DNA of 64,000 nt from Zygnema cylindricum (GCA_037447655.1 JBBHKE010002856.1:599565-663564), one strand, 5' to 3'. Numbered from the stretch's first letter, positions 1-12,380 are shown. Numbers and translations: made by a program. The notes: a model not told the origin generated them from the letters alone.

Positions 1-180
1 CGACCTCCCCGATCTTCCCCTGGTTCTCTAGTTAACCTTTTTCTCCCGTTATCTCATCCAACCTTAGAGAAGATGTGGATTTTTGAGATTAAAGTGGCAA
101 AGTATAATATTTATTAATAGCAATCAAACCTTAACGAACAGGTAATTTCCTTTTTTGACAAAGAAACATAGAGAAACTAA

Positions 181-980
181 AAAGTCAAATGGGTATGTAT
201 ACCGAATGAAAATGCCAAATACCCTCTTTTGTCTTTCGTCCTATTTTCAAACCAAACCCTAACTCATTATAGAAGTAAAAATTGGATTTGTTTATAAATT
301 AATCTTACAAATATGCCAAGGATGTCATTTGACCGATGGACGATGGAATGCTTCCACTCAAATGATTGTCATTTAGAAATCTATGAATTTGGGCATACCC
401 ATCCCACCAACACCCTCTCCACCCATATGTCTTTCAGTTAGTATGGTTTAAATGATAATGCACCAAAAAAATATTGCGTGTTAAATTTTGATACGTACAT
501 CTCAAAGTTTTTTTCCCAACATTGCATTTATGAAAATCGATAATCATAACCTTTACTAGATCTCAAAAACTGATTACGACAGTTTTTAACAAATTAAAAT
601 GCCAAATACATATTTTTTTTCTTTATTCTTTTTTTCAAATCGAATTCTAACTCATTATAGAAGTAAAAATTGGATTTTTTTTTTAATTTAATCTTACAAA
701 TATGTCAAGGACGTCATTTGACCAACGGATGATGGAATGCTTCCACTCAACTGGTTGTCATAAAGAAATCTGTGAAGTCGAGCATACCCATCCCACGAAC
801 CCCTCTCCACCAATATGTCTTTGAGTTAGTATGGTTTAAAGGATAATGCACCAAAAAAATATTGCGTATTAGATTTTGATACGTACATCTCAAAGCTTTG
901 TTAGCAATATTGAATTTACGAAAGATGATAATCATAACCTTAAGTGGATCACAAAATCTGATAACCACAATTTTGAACGA
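181..980. repeat. Two units of a degenerate ~380-bp repeat family
   Basis: Two adjacent units about 389 bp apart. Each runs from an AAACCAAA(C)CCTAACTCATTATAGAAG-like start, through a conserved core (positions 331-360 and 720-750), to a box reading GATAATGCACCAAAAAAATA and a closing AATCGATAATCATAACC segment. The same unit recurs ten more times up to 12.4 kb. No frame is conserved between units, so it is probably non-coding or a decayed satellite. The core is better preserved than the rest of the unit. Confidence 0.85.
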
Positions 981-1020
981 ATGAAAATGTTGTTATTTTT
1001 GGAAGGTTGTTATTTTTGGA

Positions 1021-1480
1021 AGGCTTTAGTTCTCTATGCCTCGGGTGTGAGGAGAGAGAGGCAGTTCAGGGCTTAGAATAATTTTGGTAAGTCCGGTTCA
1101 TTTCGAACCAGATTTAATGTTACAACGACTGTAGGGAGTATACGGATGCATACACTCCCTAGACACGCGTCGGTACAAGGGTGAAGACGTCCCCAAATAT
1201 CCGCAGTTGTTTCACGGATACACCTTAGGACCACGGCGACACGCGACACTTCATCTACGGTGCCGAATTCGGTGTACGGACGGTGGACAGAGACCGCCGA
1301 TAGATATGAACGGAGGAGGACCACAGTCAATCTTGTATGACTCAGCATGTACGGCCGGAGTTGGTGTCAATATTTGGTAGAACATAGGATTGTCTTTTGT
1401 TAATTAGTTATTTAATGTAGAGCGATACATTTCCGACATACCTTGCATAAACCCGGGTATACACACGTTTGTTTAGGTAG
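1021..1480. other. Unique spacer between repeat blocks
   Basis: About 460 bp of moderately GC-rich sequence with no gene I can support. It holds a small imperfect hairpin at 1133-1160 (arms AGGGAGT/ACTCCCT) and a GGTTC/GAACC stem near 1095. The short minus-strand frames here have no recognisable motif. Confidence 0.4.
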
Positions 1481-2664
1481 AAGGTAAAGTAGTGTACGAT
1501 TACGACGTCTCCGTACTTCAACAAGGCATCTGATTGGATGACAGACTCAGTAGTGTAGTCTGTGAGTGTATATGAGTAGGACTTAGTCATTTTGTAGATT
1601 AAGGAACCTGTGTATCAAAAACTGTATGCATTGTTCTTGTATGCATTGTTCTTGATAATTTTGTCTGAGAATATTTCTCAGACATTATGAAATATTCTGT
1701 GAAAATTTGCGTGTGTTCCTTGTATTATCTACACTGTGGTGGATTTTTAGATCTATTATGAGGTTGTTTTGTGTTTTATCATTTGTTGAAGTTGGTTGCT
1801 GAATCGGTTTTCTGTGAGAGCTTTCAGCTTGTTTACTTCTGTGATGACTATTGTTGTCCCAGAACAACAAATGTGAATTAACCTCCTCGTTTTTCTTTAG
1901 TCTTATTTTCAAAGCAAATTCAAACTCATCATATAATTAAAAATTGGATTTTTTTATAATTTAATCTTACAAATATGTCAACGATGTCAGTTGACCAACG
2001 GATGATGGAATGCTTCCACTCAACTGATTGTGATTTAAAGTTCTATGAAGTCGGAGATACCCATCTCACCAACCCCCTCGCCACCCATTTGTATTTCAGT
2101 TAGAGTAGTTTAAAGAATAATGCACCAAAAAACTATTGCGTATTAGATTTTGATACGTACATCTGAAAGCTTTGTTCCCAACATTGCATTTACAAAAATC
2201 GATAATCATAATCTTTACTGGATCTTAAAAACTGATAACCACAATTTGGAACGAATGAAAATGCCAAATACCCTCCTCTTTTGTCTTTAGTCCCATTTTC
2301 AAACCAAACTCTAACTCATTATAAAAGTAAAAATTATAATTTAATCTTACAAATATGTCAAGGATGTCATTTGACCAATGGATGATGGAATGCTTCCACT
2401 CAACTGGTTGTCATTTAGAAATCTAGGAAGTCGGGCATACCCATCCCACCAACCCCCTCTCCACCCACATGTCTTTCAGTTAGTATGGTTTAAGGATAAT
2501 ACACCAGAAAATTATTGAGTATTAGATTTTGATACGTACATCTCAAAGCTTTGTTCCCAACATTGCACTTACGAAAATTGATGATCATAACCTTTACTAG
2601 ATCTCAAAAACTGACAACCACAAACTTTAACAACCACAAACTTTAACAGAATGCAGCCCGCGAA
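1481..2664. repeat. Left copy of a ~1.17-kb direct repeat
   Basis: Starts AAGGTAAAGTAGTGTACG and ends near ACAGAATGCAGCCCGCGAA. It contains two units of the 380-bp family (cores at 1993-2023 and 2373-2403). The same segment returns at 4855-6025 with a few percent mismatches and small indels. One indel is a local doubling of GTATGCATTGTTCTT near 1624-1655, seen only in this copy. The two copies bracket the GC-rich block. Confidence 0.9.
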
Positions 2665-3744
2665 GCCTATGGAGGCCGAAGCTTTGCAAGGTAGCACCAA
2701 ATAAGCTTGGCGCTTCTGGCGAGCCCTCGCATGCTAACTGCATTTTGTGCAGCCTTTTGGGCGCAAGAAGAAGCACAAAAGGGCTTTTTCGCACCCCCCC
2801 CCCCGGTGCTACGCACATGCTGCTCAAAGAGAACTCCACAAACGTATGAATTTGGTTTTACCGAAACCTTCTTCTTCGTGCTTGCGCCACAAGGCGGTGC
2901 CGCAGGCGCCGGAGCGGAGTAGCATCGCCTTCTTCTTCGTGCTTGCCGCCACAAGGCGGTGCCGCAGGCGCCGGTGCGCAGAAGTGCTACGCACCTTAGC
3001 CGGAGCGGAGTAGCATCGCTTCGTTGCTTGCGCCACAAAGGTGAAGAAATTGCACGTAGCACGGCCTGCGGCCGCCTGTTCTCGCAAAGCTTCGGAAGAG
3101 CGGCCAAGCTTTGGAGCGCTTATGCCGCGTAAAGCCGCTTTAGCCAGGGCGAATAACCCGAAAAAAGCAATGCTACGCACTCCAAAGAGAGCGCACCTTC
3201 ACGCGAAGAAGTAGCGGCACAAAGGTGCTGAAGAAGAAGAAGCCGGGCACCGCTCTTCCGAAGCTTTGCGAGAACGTGCGCTTCTTGTGCTGCGCACCTT
3301 CTTCTTCATGCTTGCGCCACAAGGCGGCGCCGCAGGCGCCGGAGCGGAGCAGGAGCACTTGTTGGTAGCATAATCTCCGCTTATTTTGGTCCCGCGAAAC
3401 CACACGGCTTAGGCTTGGCTTATGCAGCACCTTCAAAACTGCGCGCGGTTCTTCGTGTTTTCTTGTTTTGGCTTACAATTAGTCGCGTTAGCTCACCGAG
3501 TCTCTGAAGTGCGCATTGCTTTTGTTTACACTACACACAAAGCAAAGCCGCTTTAAGGCGTGCAAATGCAACTAAAACGCGCCGCAATAGTAGCGCTCTT
3601 CTTTTTATATTGAAGATAAGCATAGTCAGGTATGACGCGGTGTTCTTCGTAGCACTTTTAAGAGTGCAAGAATCCTTGTTTTTAGGTTTCGCTTTTGCAA
3701 TGTGCAAAGCACTTCGTCGCGCGTCGTCGCCGGAGATGCGAGGA

Positions 3745-3766
3745 AAGCCCCCGTTTACGGGGGCTT
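3745..3766. other. Perfect 9-bp hairpin in the GC-rich block
   Basis: AAGCCCCCG and CGGGGGCTT flank a TTTA loop. It resembles the 3'-end stabilising hairpins of organelle transcripts, but no gene precedes it here. Confidence 0.6.
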
Positions 3767-4260
3767 ATGCTTTGGGCGCAAGCAAAAAGCGACCCAGCGT
3801 AGCCCGATTCCATAGCTGCTTTTGGAGGAGTGCAAGAAGTAGCACGGACGTTGTGGCGGCCGAAGTGCGCTCTTTGGAGTAACACGGACGTAGGTATGAC
3901 GTATGTACCGAAAAAAGCAGCGAAAAGAAGGGTGACAAAGATATGCCGCGAAGCGGGAAGAACCGGACAGCGCTTGTTCTTTCGCTTCCAAAGCTCGGAA
4001 TATTGGTGCTTCGCTGCGAGAACAAGCGCTTCCCTCCGTAACACTTCGCGCTTCGCCGGTTCGTTGCTTTTTTCGATGACGTATGACGCTGCTTGCTTTT
4101 CGCAAAGCTTCGAAATACCGAAAACAGCAGCGCAAGGAATAAGGTGTGAAGGAATAAGTTATAAGCGCTGCTTTTGTATATGCGACAAAGGTGCGAAGGT
4201 GAAGCCACTTTGGCGGATACAACCTTTTATCCGCTCGCGTGCTACCTTTGTAAAGCCTTT

Positions 4261-4390
4261 GGACTGAAGGTGGCGCTCCGCTTGGAGTAGCACAAGCTTT
4301 GGAAGCGAACTAGAAGAAGAATAAGCTTTTGGACCGAAGGTGGTGCTCCGCTTGGAGTAGCACAAGCTTTGGAAGCAAATTACAAGAAGA
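4261..4390. repeat. 70-bp tandem duplication
   Basis: The segment GGACTGAAGGTGGCGCTCCG at 4261 is repeated at 4331 with a few substitutions. Both copies end in CACAAGCTTTGGAAGC. It is internal to the GC-rich block. Confidence 0.85.
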
Positions 4391-4854
4391 CTCCAAAAAG
4401 AAGGCTGCCGAAGCTTTTGCTGCTTTTTTGTATTACGAACAGCGAAAAGACGGCCGAAGGTGAAGAGCGGCCTAGCTTTGAAGGGTGTGCTTCTTCTTCC
4501 ACTACTTCGGCCGGTCCGAAGCGATACCCCCCCCCTTCTTTTTTGGTGCAGCGCACGGCCGGGCGCTTCGGTATGGGCATAACGTCGTCTTCTTGTAATT
4601 CGCTTCCAAAGCTTCGTCTTGCATACGTCGTTTGCTTGCGCCCAAAGTTAAAGCTGCGTCCAAAACAGCGTGCTCCTCGGCCTTCGGCCGCCTTCTTTTT
4701 GGTGCAAGAAGCGCACCGGCGTCCGGAGTCTTCTTTTCGCTGCTTTTCCTGCATACGTCGTTAGCTTGCACGTCCGCGTAGCATTTCAGACAAAGAGAAG
4801 CTGGTGCGCAGGCCGCTCCGGCTAAGCGCTCCGGACAAGCCCTTTTAGGTGCGT

Positions 4855-6025
4855 AAGGTAAAGTAGTGTACGATTACGACGTCTCCGTACTTCAACAAGG
4901 CATCTGATTGGATGACAGAATCAGTAGTGTAGTCTGTGAGTGTATATGAGTAGGATTTAGTCATTTTGTAGATTAAGGAACTTGTGTATCAAAAACTGTA
5001 TGCATTGTTCTTGACAATGGTCTGAGAATATTTCTCAGACATTATGAAATATTTCTGTGAAAATTTGCATGTGTTCCTTGTTGTATTATCTACACTGTGG
5101 TGGATTTTTAGATCTATAATGAGGTTGTTTTGTGTTTTATCATTTGTTGAAGTTGATTGCTGAATCAGTTTTCTGTGAGAGCTTTCAGCTTGTTTACTTC
5201 TGTGATGACTATTGTTGTCCCGGAACAACAAATGTCAATTAACCTCCTCATTTTTCTTTAGTCCTATTTTCAAACCAAATTCAAACTCATCATATAATTA
5301 AAAATTGGAATTTTTTATAATTTAATCTTACAAATATGTCAACGATGTCAGTTGACCAACGGATGATGGAATGCTTCCACTCAACTGATTGTCATTTAAA
5401 GTTCTATGAAGTCGAAGATACCCATCCCACCAACCCCCTCGCCACCCATTTGTATTTCAGTTAGAGTAGTTTAAAGAATAATGCACCAAAAAACTATTGC
5501 GTATTAGATTTTGATACGTACATCTCAAAGCTTTGTTCCCAACATTGCATTTACAAAATTCGATAATCATAATCTTTACTGGATCTTAAAAACTGATAAC
5601 CACAATTTTGAACAAATGAAAATGCCAAACACCCTCCTCTTTTGTCTTTAGTCCTATTTTCAAACCAAACTCTAACTCATTATAGAAGCAAAAATTATAA
5701 TTTAATCTTACAAATACGTCAAGGATGTCATTTGACCAACGGATGATGGAATGCTTCCACTCAACTGGTTGTCATTTAGAAATCTATGAAGTCGGGCATA
5801 CCCATCCCACCAACCCCCTCTCCACCCACATGTCTTTCAGTTAGTATGGTTTAAGGATAATTCACCAGAAAATTATTGAGTATTTGATTTTGATACGTAC
5901 ATCTCAAAGCTTTGTTCCCAACATTGCACTTACGAAAATTGATGATCATAACCTTTACTGGATCTCAAAAATTGACAACCACAAACTTTAACAACCACAA
6001 ACTTTAACAGAATGCAACCCACGAA
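4855..6025. repeat. Right copy of the ~1.17-kb direct repeat
   Basis: Same order and orientation as 1481-2664, including repeat cores at 5354-5384 and 5734-5764. It ends at AACAGAATGCAACCCACGAA. Outside the repeats the two flanks differ. There is no LTR hallmark: no TG...CA ends, primer-binding site or polypurine tract at the borders. Confidence 0.9.
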
Positions 6026-8430
6026 TTTTTCCCCAACCCTTCTACAAAGTGAAATATAAGTTTGACCTCTCTCTCTGTTCCTCTTTTTTCCTCTCTTCCT
6101 CTTTCCGTTTCTCTCTCTCCCTCCCTCTATCACCATCCTCCTCCCACAGATTCCCTAAGGAGTAATGATATTGCCGTACACATTAGGCTTTCGACATAAT
6201 CGCACAATTTATAACCGTACGTCTGTTCAACAGTGTCACACCGTTGCCAAGAGGCTCTATCCGTGACAACATGGCACCCTAAGGATCCACGCCTTAATTT
6301 TCGGGAGATGTTGTTGGGCTAAGCAGCGGATAGAGAAACTATTATTGTGGAATTTCACTCGAATTTTTAGCGGACAAAGGTTTTGGTTCGCGATGGCTGT
6401 CACCCACGTCCGATGACGTGGAATTGTAGTTGTAGATGTCGCCCAATGCGATTGGCTCATTTGGGCCAAAATTAACGGCAACAATTTCTTGTCGCACGAA
6501 TAGCACACGTACTAGGCTGCCAATAATTTATTTTCGCATGAATAGCACACGCACTAAGCTGCGGATTGGCATGAGCCATCAGGTTCAGCCGTATCAGGCT
6601 GCGGTTCCATTAGGCAGTGTCAGTAAACGTAGAAAAACTAAAGGCCTTCGCTCCATTGTGTCGGGTCAGTAACTGAATTTTTATTTGAGTGGCACATTTT
6701 TATTTGTACCACGTAGTATGTTATGACGATTCTGCAAATCTAAAAAGAATCTTTGACACAAAGTGTGAACGCAATATCTGTAGCATCGAAGGCAAAAAGT
6801 GATGCGTACAAGGTACTGAATAAAATTTGTACGGGCGGACGAAACTTAAGATTTGTAAATGCGTACCAAAATGTCAGAATGGTTAGTGGATTGCAAAAGG
6901 AGCGTGAAAGAATATCCTCCATCAAAGATTTTCACGCGTTGCAAAAGGAGCGTGAAAGAATATCCTCCATCAAAGATTTTCTCGCGGCTTCCGGTGGCCT
7001 CGCATCCAACTTGGCGGAAGGCACATGGCCTATGCGATGTGTACCACCCTTATCGCGCGTTCATCGTAGATTATTACTTTTCCACGAGGCGCAATTTTAT
7101 ACGTTCAGGCTCTGAAAATTGACCTCCTTCAAGTCACTTGTTGCAAACTGAAAGGTTCGACCGATGGCGTATTTGATTTTGCATCTGATGGTCAAGGTTT
7201 ACGCCCATAATCTTGGAGAATCAAATCGGTCATTTAGTAACCTTGTAACCTTGTTTTTCTGACAGAATGTTTTTTTGGTAGGGCACTATACGAAACAGTA
7301 CGGCCTTCAATAAGCAATCTCATTTTTCCCCTAATGGAACTTCACCCTCAGTCGGAAGAAATGCCCTTAAATCATTTTCCATTCAACTGGCCATATCTGG
7401 AGGTTGGTGCAAAACGCGCCAAAAAAATTGTACGCGGGCCCGGCGTACCATGTAAAACGCGGAAACATTTAATTTTAATTGGTCGACATGTTAGAGCTTT
7501 ATTTTCAAATAAATTTTAGAGATTTGAACTATAGAATAATTGTTGATTTTATAGAGGCGTATTATAGGCTTGCTACTCCGTAGGCCTTTGTTAGAAGTTC
7601 AACTCAGCAATTTTAAAATTTTAGCCAATCCAACAAGTTTGGAAATTGAAGTACCTTGTCAGCCATGGAGCAATAGCTCGGCTGTGAAACTTAAACTGAT
7701 TCTATATAGTTCCATGGTTTTTTAACCATTTTGTAGCATGATCTTGTATATTTCAATATTTTGAGCTCATAAGGTAAAACAATTTTGAACGCATCGAACT
7801 CAGTCACACCAAAATAATTTCGGCAGCATGGCTTTTATAGTTGTTACCTTAGGTTGACGCATAAAGGGAATTCGCCCTGGAAAAAGAGGGTATTCAAAAA
7901 CATGAGTCTTCTTAGATGAATAGTAATTACTAGTCACGTTAACCAACTACAACCCTTTTGGGTGACCTTATGTTTATTCCATTTCCTTTAGTTTTGGTAT
8001 ATAGTTTGGATAATAAGAGTGAGGAAGGGATTTCCAGGGCTTTTTCCGACCCATCTCTTCCGCCTCCTATATTGCTCTAGTAAGGGGAAGGATGTTCCCT
8101 TGTACTACTGCCCTTTTGTCTAGATTTTCTTTCTCTTCCCCCATATATGGTGCTTTATCCCTTGTCCTTATGTGGCCCTTCTCTCCCTCTCCCCTTTGTT
8201 TGGCTTTTACTACCTCTTGTGGTAACCCGCCTTCCTATAAGGCTTTCTCTCTCATTCCTTTTTTCTTCCAATCTTTTTATTTCTAATGTTGAGGCGGTTG
8301 GGAGAGGGAAAATTATGGTTTTTTGTCATATTTTATTCACACATTGTTAAAAAAATTCCACCATTACAACTATTAGATTATTTTTACTTATTTATTTAGT
8401 TATTTTTTGTTGTTACATTTCGAAAATTCT
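6026..8430. other. Gene-poor spacer with small tandem repeats
   Basis: A CT-rich tract (6066-6150) is followed by unremarkable sequence. A 43-bp-period repeat contains GAATAGCACACG(T/C)ACTA at about 6500 and 6541. A 48-bp tandem duplication lies at 6891-6986. Short frames at 6753-7115 owe their internal amino-acid repeat to that duplication. I recognise no gene. Confidence 0.4.
6891..6986. repeat. 48-bp tandem duplication
   Basis: TTGCAAAAGGAGCGTGAAAG at 6891 recurs at 6939. The copies differ by one base near the end (TTCACGCG versus TCTCGCG). Confidence 0.9.
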
Positions 8431-8830
8431 TACAAAGTTTCCAGGAATGTCAATTGCTCGATGGACGTCAGAATGCTTTCACTCAAGACGTTTTTTGATA
8501 AATTTTTGTAGCACCGAGAACCACAACAGCAAAAACTACCTTCTAGTTTGAATGGATCACGAGGATATTCCGGTTTGTACGAATCATGAGCAACGTCTAG
8601 TGATTATGGATCAATCTTTCAAATTAAAAAAATCTTACAAATATCTTAGGGGTGATATTTGCCGGATGGATGATGGAATGCTTCCAGTCAATGTGTTGTT
8701 TGATAAAGCTCTGTAACACCGAGCATCAAGAAGGACATTCTAGTTAGTATGGATCATGAGGAACTTCTACTTAGTGTAGATCATATTCCTGTCATAAAAC
8801 TACAATGAATAATCATGTCAGGACGAATAC
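8430..8830. repeat. Two diverged units of the ~380-bp family
   Basis: Cores at about 8460-8486 and 8664-8693 keep CGATGGACG..GAATGCTTTCACTCAA and GGATGATGGAATGCTTCC. The downstream CACCGAG(C/A)A and TAGTATGGATCA segments are also shared between the two copies. The spacing is only about 204 bp, so the units are shortened. Confidence 0.65.
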
Positions 8831-10060
8831 ACGTACAAGGAGTGTTAATATCCAACCTTTGCAATTATGGGCTTAACAAAGTACAGCGTCGTTTGAATTT
8901 CAATAGCACAATAGACATGTGGACAAACAAAAGTACCACTCGCATCCACCTTTGAGCAAAAAAAAGATAGGGCACTGTTAAAATCAAAAATAGGGAAGTC
9001 CTTTCGGAAATTAGAGGAAAGAGGCGAGTTGGTGGACTTGCCCTCTCATTTTTCTTTTTCCCGAATCCGCTCTCTAAGTGAACTCGATTTCAAGAGTTAA
9101 AACTTTAGTTTTTTATAAAATTTACTCGTAAATGTTTTTATGTGGTAGTGTCCGATTTCCAAGTAAAGACCACCTAGACACAAGAAAAAGATATCTTTAC
9201 AAAGCTCTGAGCTTCACAAAGAAAAAATAATAAACGACTTATTTACTTACTCTTTTCAAACTTTAAGATCCAATTTCCCACAAAATATAATGCAAAAATA
9301 CTAAAAAAACACCTATCCTCCACCACCAGGAACACTGAGAAGCTTTGGAAAATAAAATCCAGGAGAATTTTAAAAAATATATCATCAAATTATTGGAAGT
9401 GGGGTACGGTGGGAGAGGCGGGGAGCATGAGAAAGAACCAGGGGGGCTCCCTCAACATGCTACAAAGAGGGAGAGGGTGGAATAGACGGAGTATAGGATT
9501 ACATGGATTTTGGTGAGAGAGGGGAGTTGGAAAATAATGGTTATTTCTTAGCGGGTGACTTAATGAGGCGGAAACTCAATTACACGCTAGGTAGGAGGTG
9601 ACGCCATGAAAAGACAAAATAGGAAAACATAAAGGATAGGAAAAGGACGAAAATGGAGAGAAGGCCAAAACGAGCAAAGTACAAGTAAATGAGAGACAAG
9701 CAAGGAAGCCAAAAAGTGAGAGGTTTGTCGTTTGAGTTTTAGTATATGCTAGGATAAAATTTACAATTAGATCGATCAACTTTATATTTGTGTCTTTAAA
9801 GTTTGTGGGGTTTGAAATTTACCGAGAAATTATCCGCAAAACAAAGGAAATAAATAAAATGGGATGTGGATAATAATTCTAAAAATTAAAGGAATGTTGA
9901 AAAACGTAAAACAAATGCCCCTAAAACCAAAAAACATTGTTTCCTTATCAAAGTGACTACAGAAACGTGAGGTAACACACACAACGCTAAAATTTCCCTA
10001 CAATTTCAAATCAATTCTTACTTCCCTCTAAAACTAACAATCAGATTTGTTACAAACACT
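8831..10060. other. AT-rich spacer, no gene seen
   Basis: About 1.2 kb with no long open frame beyond one 67-codon minus-strand frame of no recognisable family. Purine-rich stretches lie near 9400-9530. Confidence 0.4.
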
Positions 10061-10330
10061 AATCATTCTTACAATGCTTCGAGGCTTGTTAGTTGACCGA
10101 TGGACGACGGAATGCTTCCGCTCAACTTGTTGTACTGTAGTTGTCTGTAATACCGGTCGTCCCAAAGTTAATACGGACTAGTAGATAATACGCCCAAAAA
10201 AAACTTGAAGTAAGAACTTTTGGAAAGTAATTTTGAATTGTCTTAATCCAGCGGCGCTCTTCCAAAACTTGATAAACAAGATTTTGAGTGAATTTTCAAT
10301 TGTAATTGATGAAATGAACACCACCTTCCC
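10061..10330. repeat. Unit of the ~380-bp family
   Basis: Core at 10095-10126 (GACCGATGGACGACGGAATG then CTTCCGCTCAA), followed 85 bp later by GATAATACGCCCAAAAAAAA, the counterpart of the A-rich box of the other units. Confidence 0.75.
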
Positions 10331-10699
10331 CCCTTTTACAATCTGGAATTTTCAACACAATTTTAAAAAAGATTTGAACAATACATATTATCTTTAATCG
10401 TAACTGTTTAGTTAGATATGCCCCTTTAAGACCATCCCCCGATAGGGGGGAAGGACACAAAGGAGATAAGATCGTTTTGTACCCTCTCCAAATGATCTTC
10501 TTTTAGTTTTTGTCTGACCTTGCTTAGGAAGAATAAACTGAGTTCTTGTATCATTGGTGTGAAAGAGGTATACAGTGTCCAAGTTTTAATTGAAAAAATA
10601 ATTATCTAAAGATTCGTTTTTTTTATACAACCGTTGTGCCAATAAAACCCAATGCTAAAAATCCCCTACATGCCAACTACTCCATTTAAAAATCAATTT

Positions 10700-10975
10700 A
10701 CATCCAATTTAACAAACTCCATTTTCAAACGGGTCATAACCAATTGAGCAACCCCGTTTTCAAACCAATTCCTCCAAATTTTTCAGCCACATGTTCAAAC
10801 CAAGTCCTACCCAATATAGTAGCTCCGTTTTCAAACGAAGTTCTACCCAATTTATTCACCCGTTTTCAAACCAAGTTCTACCCATTAACAACTGGAACTA
10901 AGTACTAAATGCAGCAACTCCATTTTACAACCAAGTCCAACCCAATTTAGCAACCACGTTCTCAAATCAAGTAAA
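10700..10975. repeat. ~36-bp imperfect tandem repeat
   Basis: About seven imperfect units built on (C/A)(C/T)GTTTTCAAACCAAG then TTCTACCCAATTTA start near 10712, 10747, 10784, 10819, 10855, 10913 and 10949. The unit equals the opening segment (TTTTCAAACCAAACTCTAAC) of the 380-bp family, so it looks like a local expansion of that segment. Confidence 0.7.
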
Positions 10976-10999
10976 AGTAACCACTGGTCGTGATCACAA

Positions 11000-12380
11000 T
11001 TGTCTTACATTTGTAAGATGGATGTCAATTGGCCGATAGACGATGGAATGCTTCCACTCAATTGGTTGGAGAATAACCATCTATGACACCGTGTGTCCAA
11101 GCATGGACCGCACCAACCAAATGTCTACTAGTTAGTTGAACAAGTGATAATACGCCAAAAAAACACAAGTATAAACTCGTGTATTTAAAGAAAGTGTTTT
11201 TATCCTACATCGTGCTGACAAAATTCGACAAGCATAATTTGAATGAATTTTAATTGTACCTATTGGATTTGAACACCCCCCTCCCTTTTTTACAATTTGA
11301 AATGTGGAGCACCAAATCGTATAAAATTATTTGTCTTGTTAGATCTAATAAGAATTGAATAATACAAAATTCGCGCTATAACATAATCACCTCTCAAGCA
11401 TAGCCCTTTAAGTTAAACCCAAATCCTTGAAGTCATTCAACATCGCCTCCTCCCTAAAAAAAACATTTTCTTTTTCTTAAAAATTTAGAATTATTCCTAT
11501 TACCCCTACTTTTCTTTCCCAAACCCTCCGCACTCCCACTCCATTCCATTTTTAAAGTAAAAATTAGCTTAGTTCGGAATATTGTCTTACAAGAATTGAA
11601 GAGATGTCAATTGACCGATGGACGATGGAATACTTCCATTCAACTTGTTTCCTTGTAGATATCTAAGAGAACGGGCACCCCCGCCCAGAATGCGTTTTGG
11701 TTAGCATGAATTCGACCTTAATAAAAAAAAAAAATTGAGCACATATCCATGGAAAGTATACTAGTGGACTTCTTATCCAACCTTACATTTACAACAATTG
11801 ATGGATTTCACGTTGAGTTTATTTCAACATTAAATCTGATATGATCCCCCCCTCTTTACGAGCTGAAATGTGCAACGCAAGGCTGCATGATAAGCTTCAT
11901 CATCACACCCAACTACATAGTGAGATGTAGGGAATATAAAATTTTTAACTGATCATTAAATCATTTTTCAAGGTTTCACGCCATCTCCTTCTCCCCCTCC
12001 CTCCCTCTCCCTCCCCCTCACCCTTTCTATCTCCTCCTCTTCCCCCTCCCCCGCCCTTTTCCCCTTCTTCATGCCTTCAGCCCAATTTTTAAACAAAGTC
12101 CTACCTTGTTCCACATATAATTATATTTTTTATCATAATCTAGTCTTACAGCAATTGGAGAGATGTCAGTCGACCGATAGACGATGGAATGCTTCCACTC
12201 AATTCATTGTCATTTAAATATCTGTGATGCCAACCCCAAATACCTTTCCAGTTGGATTGATCCGAAAAACAATACACCAATAAAATAAATTATATATAAT
12301 TTGTAGATACCAAACAGAGTTATCCAGCGTCACACTTACTAAAATTGATTAACATTATTTTGAGAGGATTTCCTATTACT
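11000..12380. repeat. Three further units of the ~380-bp family
   Basis: Cores at 11031-11062, 11610-11642 and 12170-12201 all keep GATGTCA(A/G)T(T/C)G(A/G)CCGAT and GACGATGGAAT(G/A)CTTCCA. The GATAATACGCCAAAAAAA box follows the first at 11147. The third has a weaker ACAATACACCAATAAAAT box at about 12263. Between the second and third units is a C/T-rich tract (11980-12070). Confidence 0.75.

Larger units (their letters stand above)
2665..4854. other. GC-rich palindromic block, organelle-like, no genes
   Basis: The composition changes abruptly from AT-rich flanks to GC-rich DNA built from dispersed short repeats. A ~63-bp motif (CTTCTTCTTCGTGCTTG followed by GCGCCACAAGGCGG and GCAGGCGCCGGAGCGG) occurs at about 2868, 2930 and 3297. 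A 70-bp tandem repeat lies at 4261-4390. AAGCTTTG/CGAAGCTTTGC modules recur on both strands. Position 3745-3766 is a perfect 9-bp stem (AAGCCCCCG/CGGGGGCTT) with a TTTA loop. Open frames here are by-products of stop-poor GC-rich repeats and match no family I know. This style of dispersed palindromic repeat is typical of intergenic DNA in some algal organelle genomes, so a plastid or mitochondrial insertion is plausible but unproven. Confidence 0.6.

Noticed and set aside
2627-4771. Many overlapping open frames of 70-155 codons in the GC-rich block
   Set aside because: They overlap on all strands and frames, are made of repeated oligonucleotides, and show no conserved domain.
1481-6025. 1.17-kb direct repeats read as LTRs of a retrotransposon
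   Set aside because: No TG...CA ends, primer-binding site, polypurine tract or coding in between, and the repeat consists of the local 380-bp family found elsewhere in tandem.
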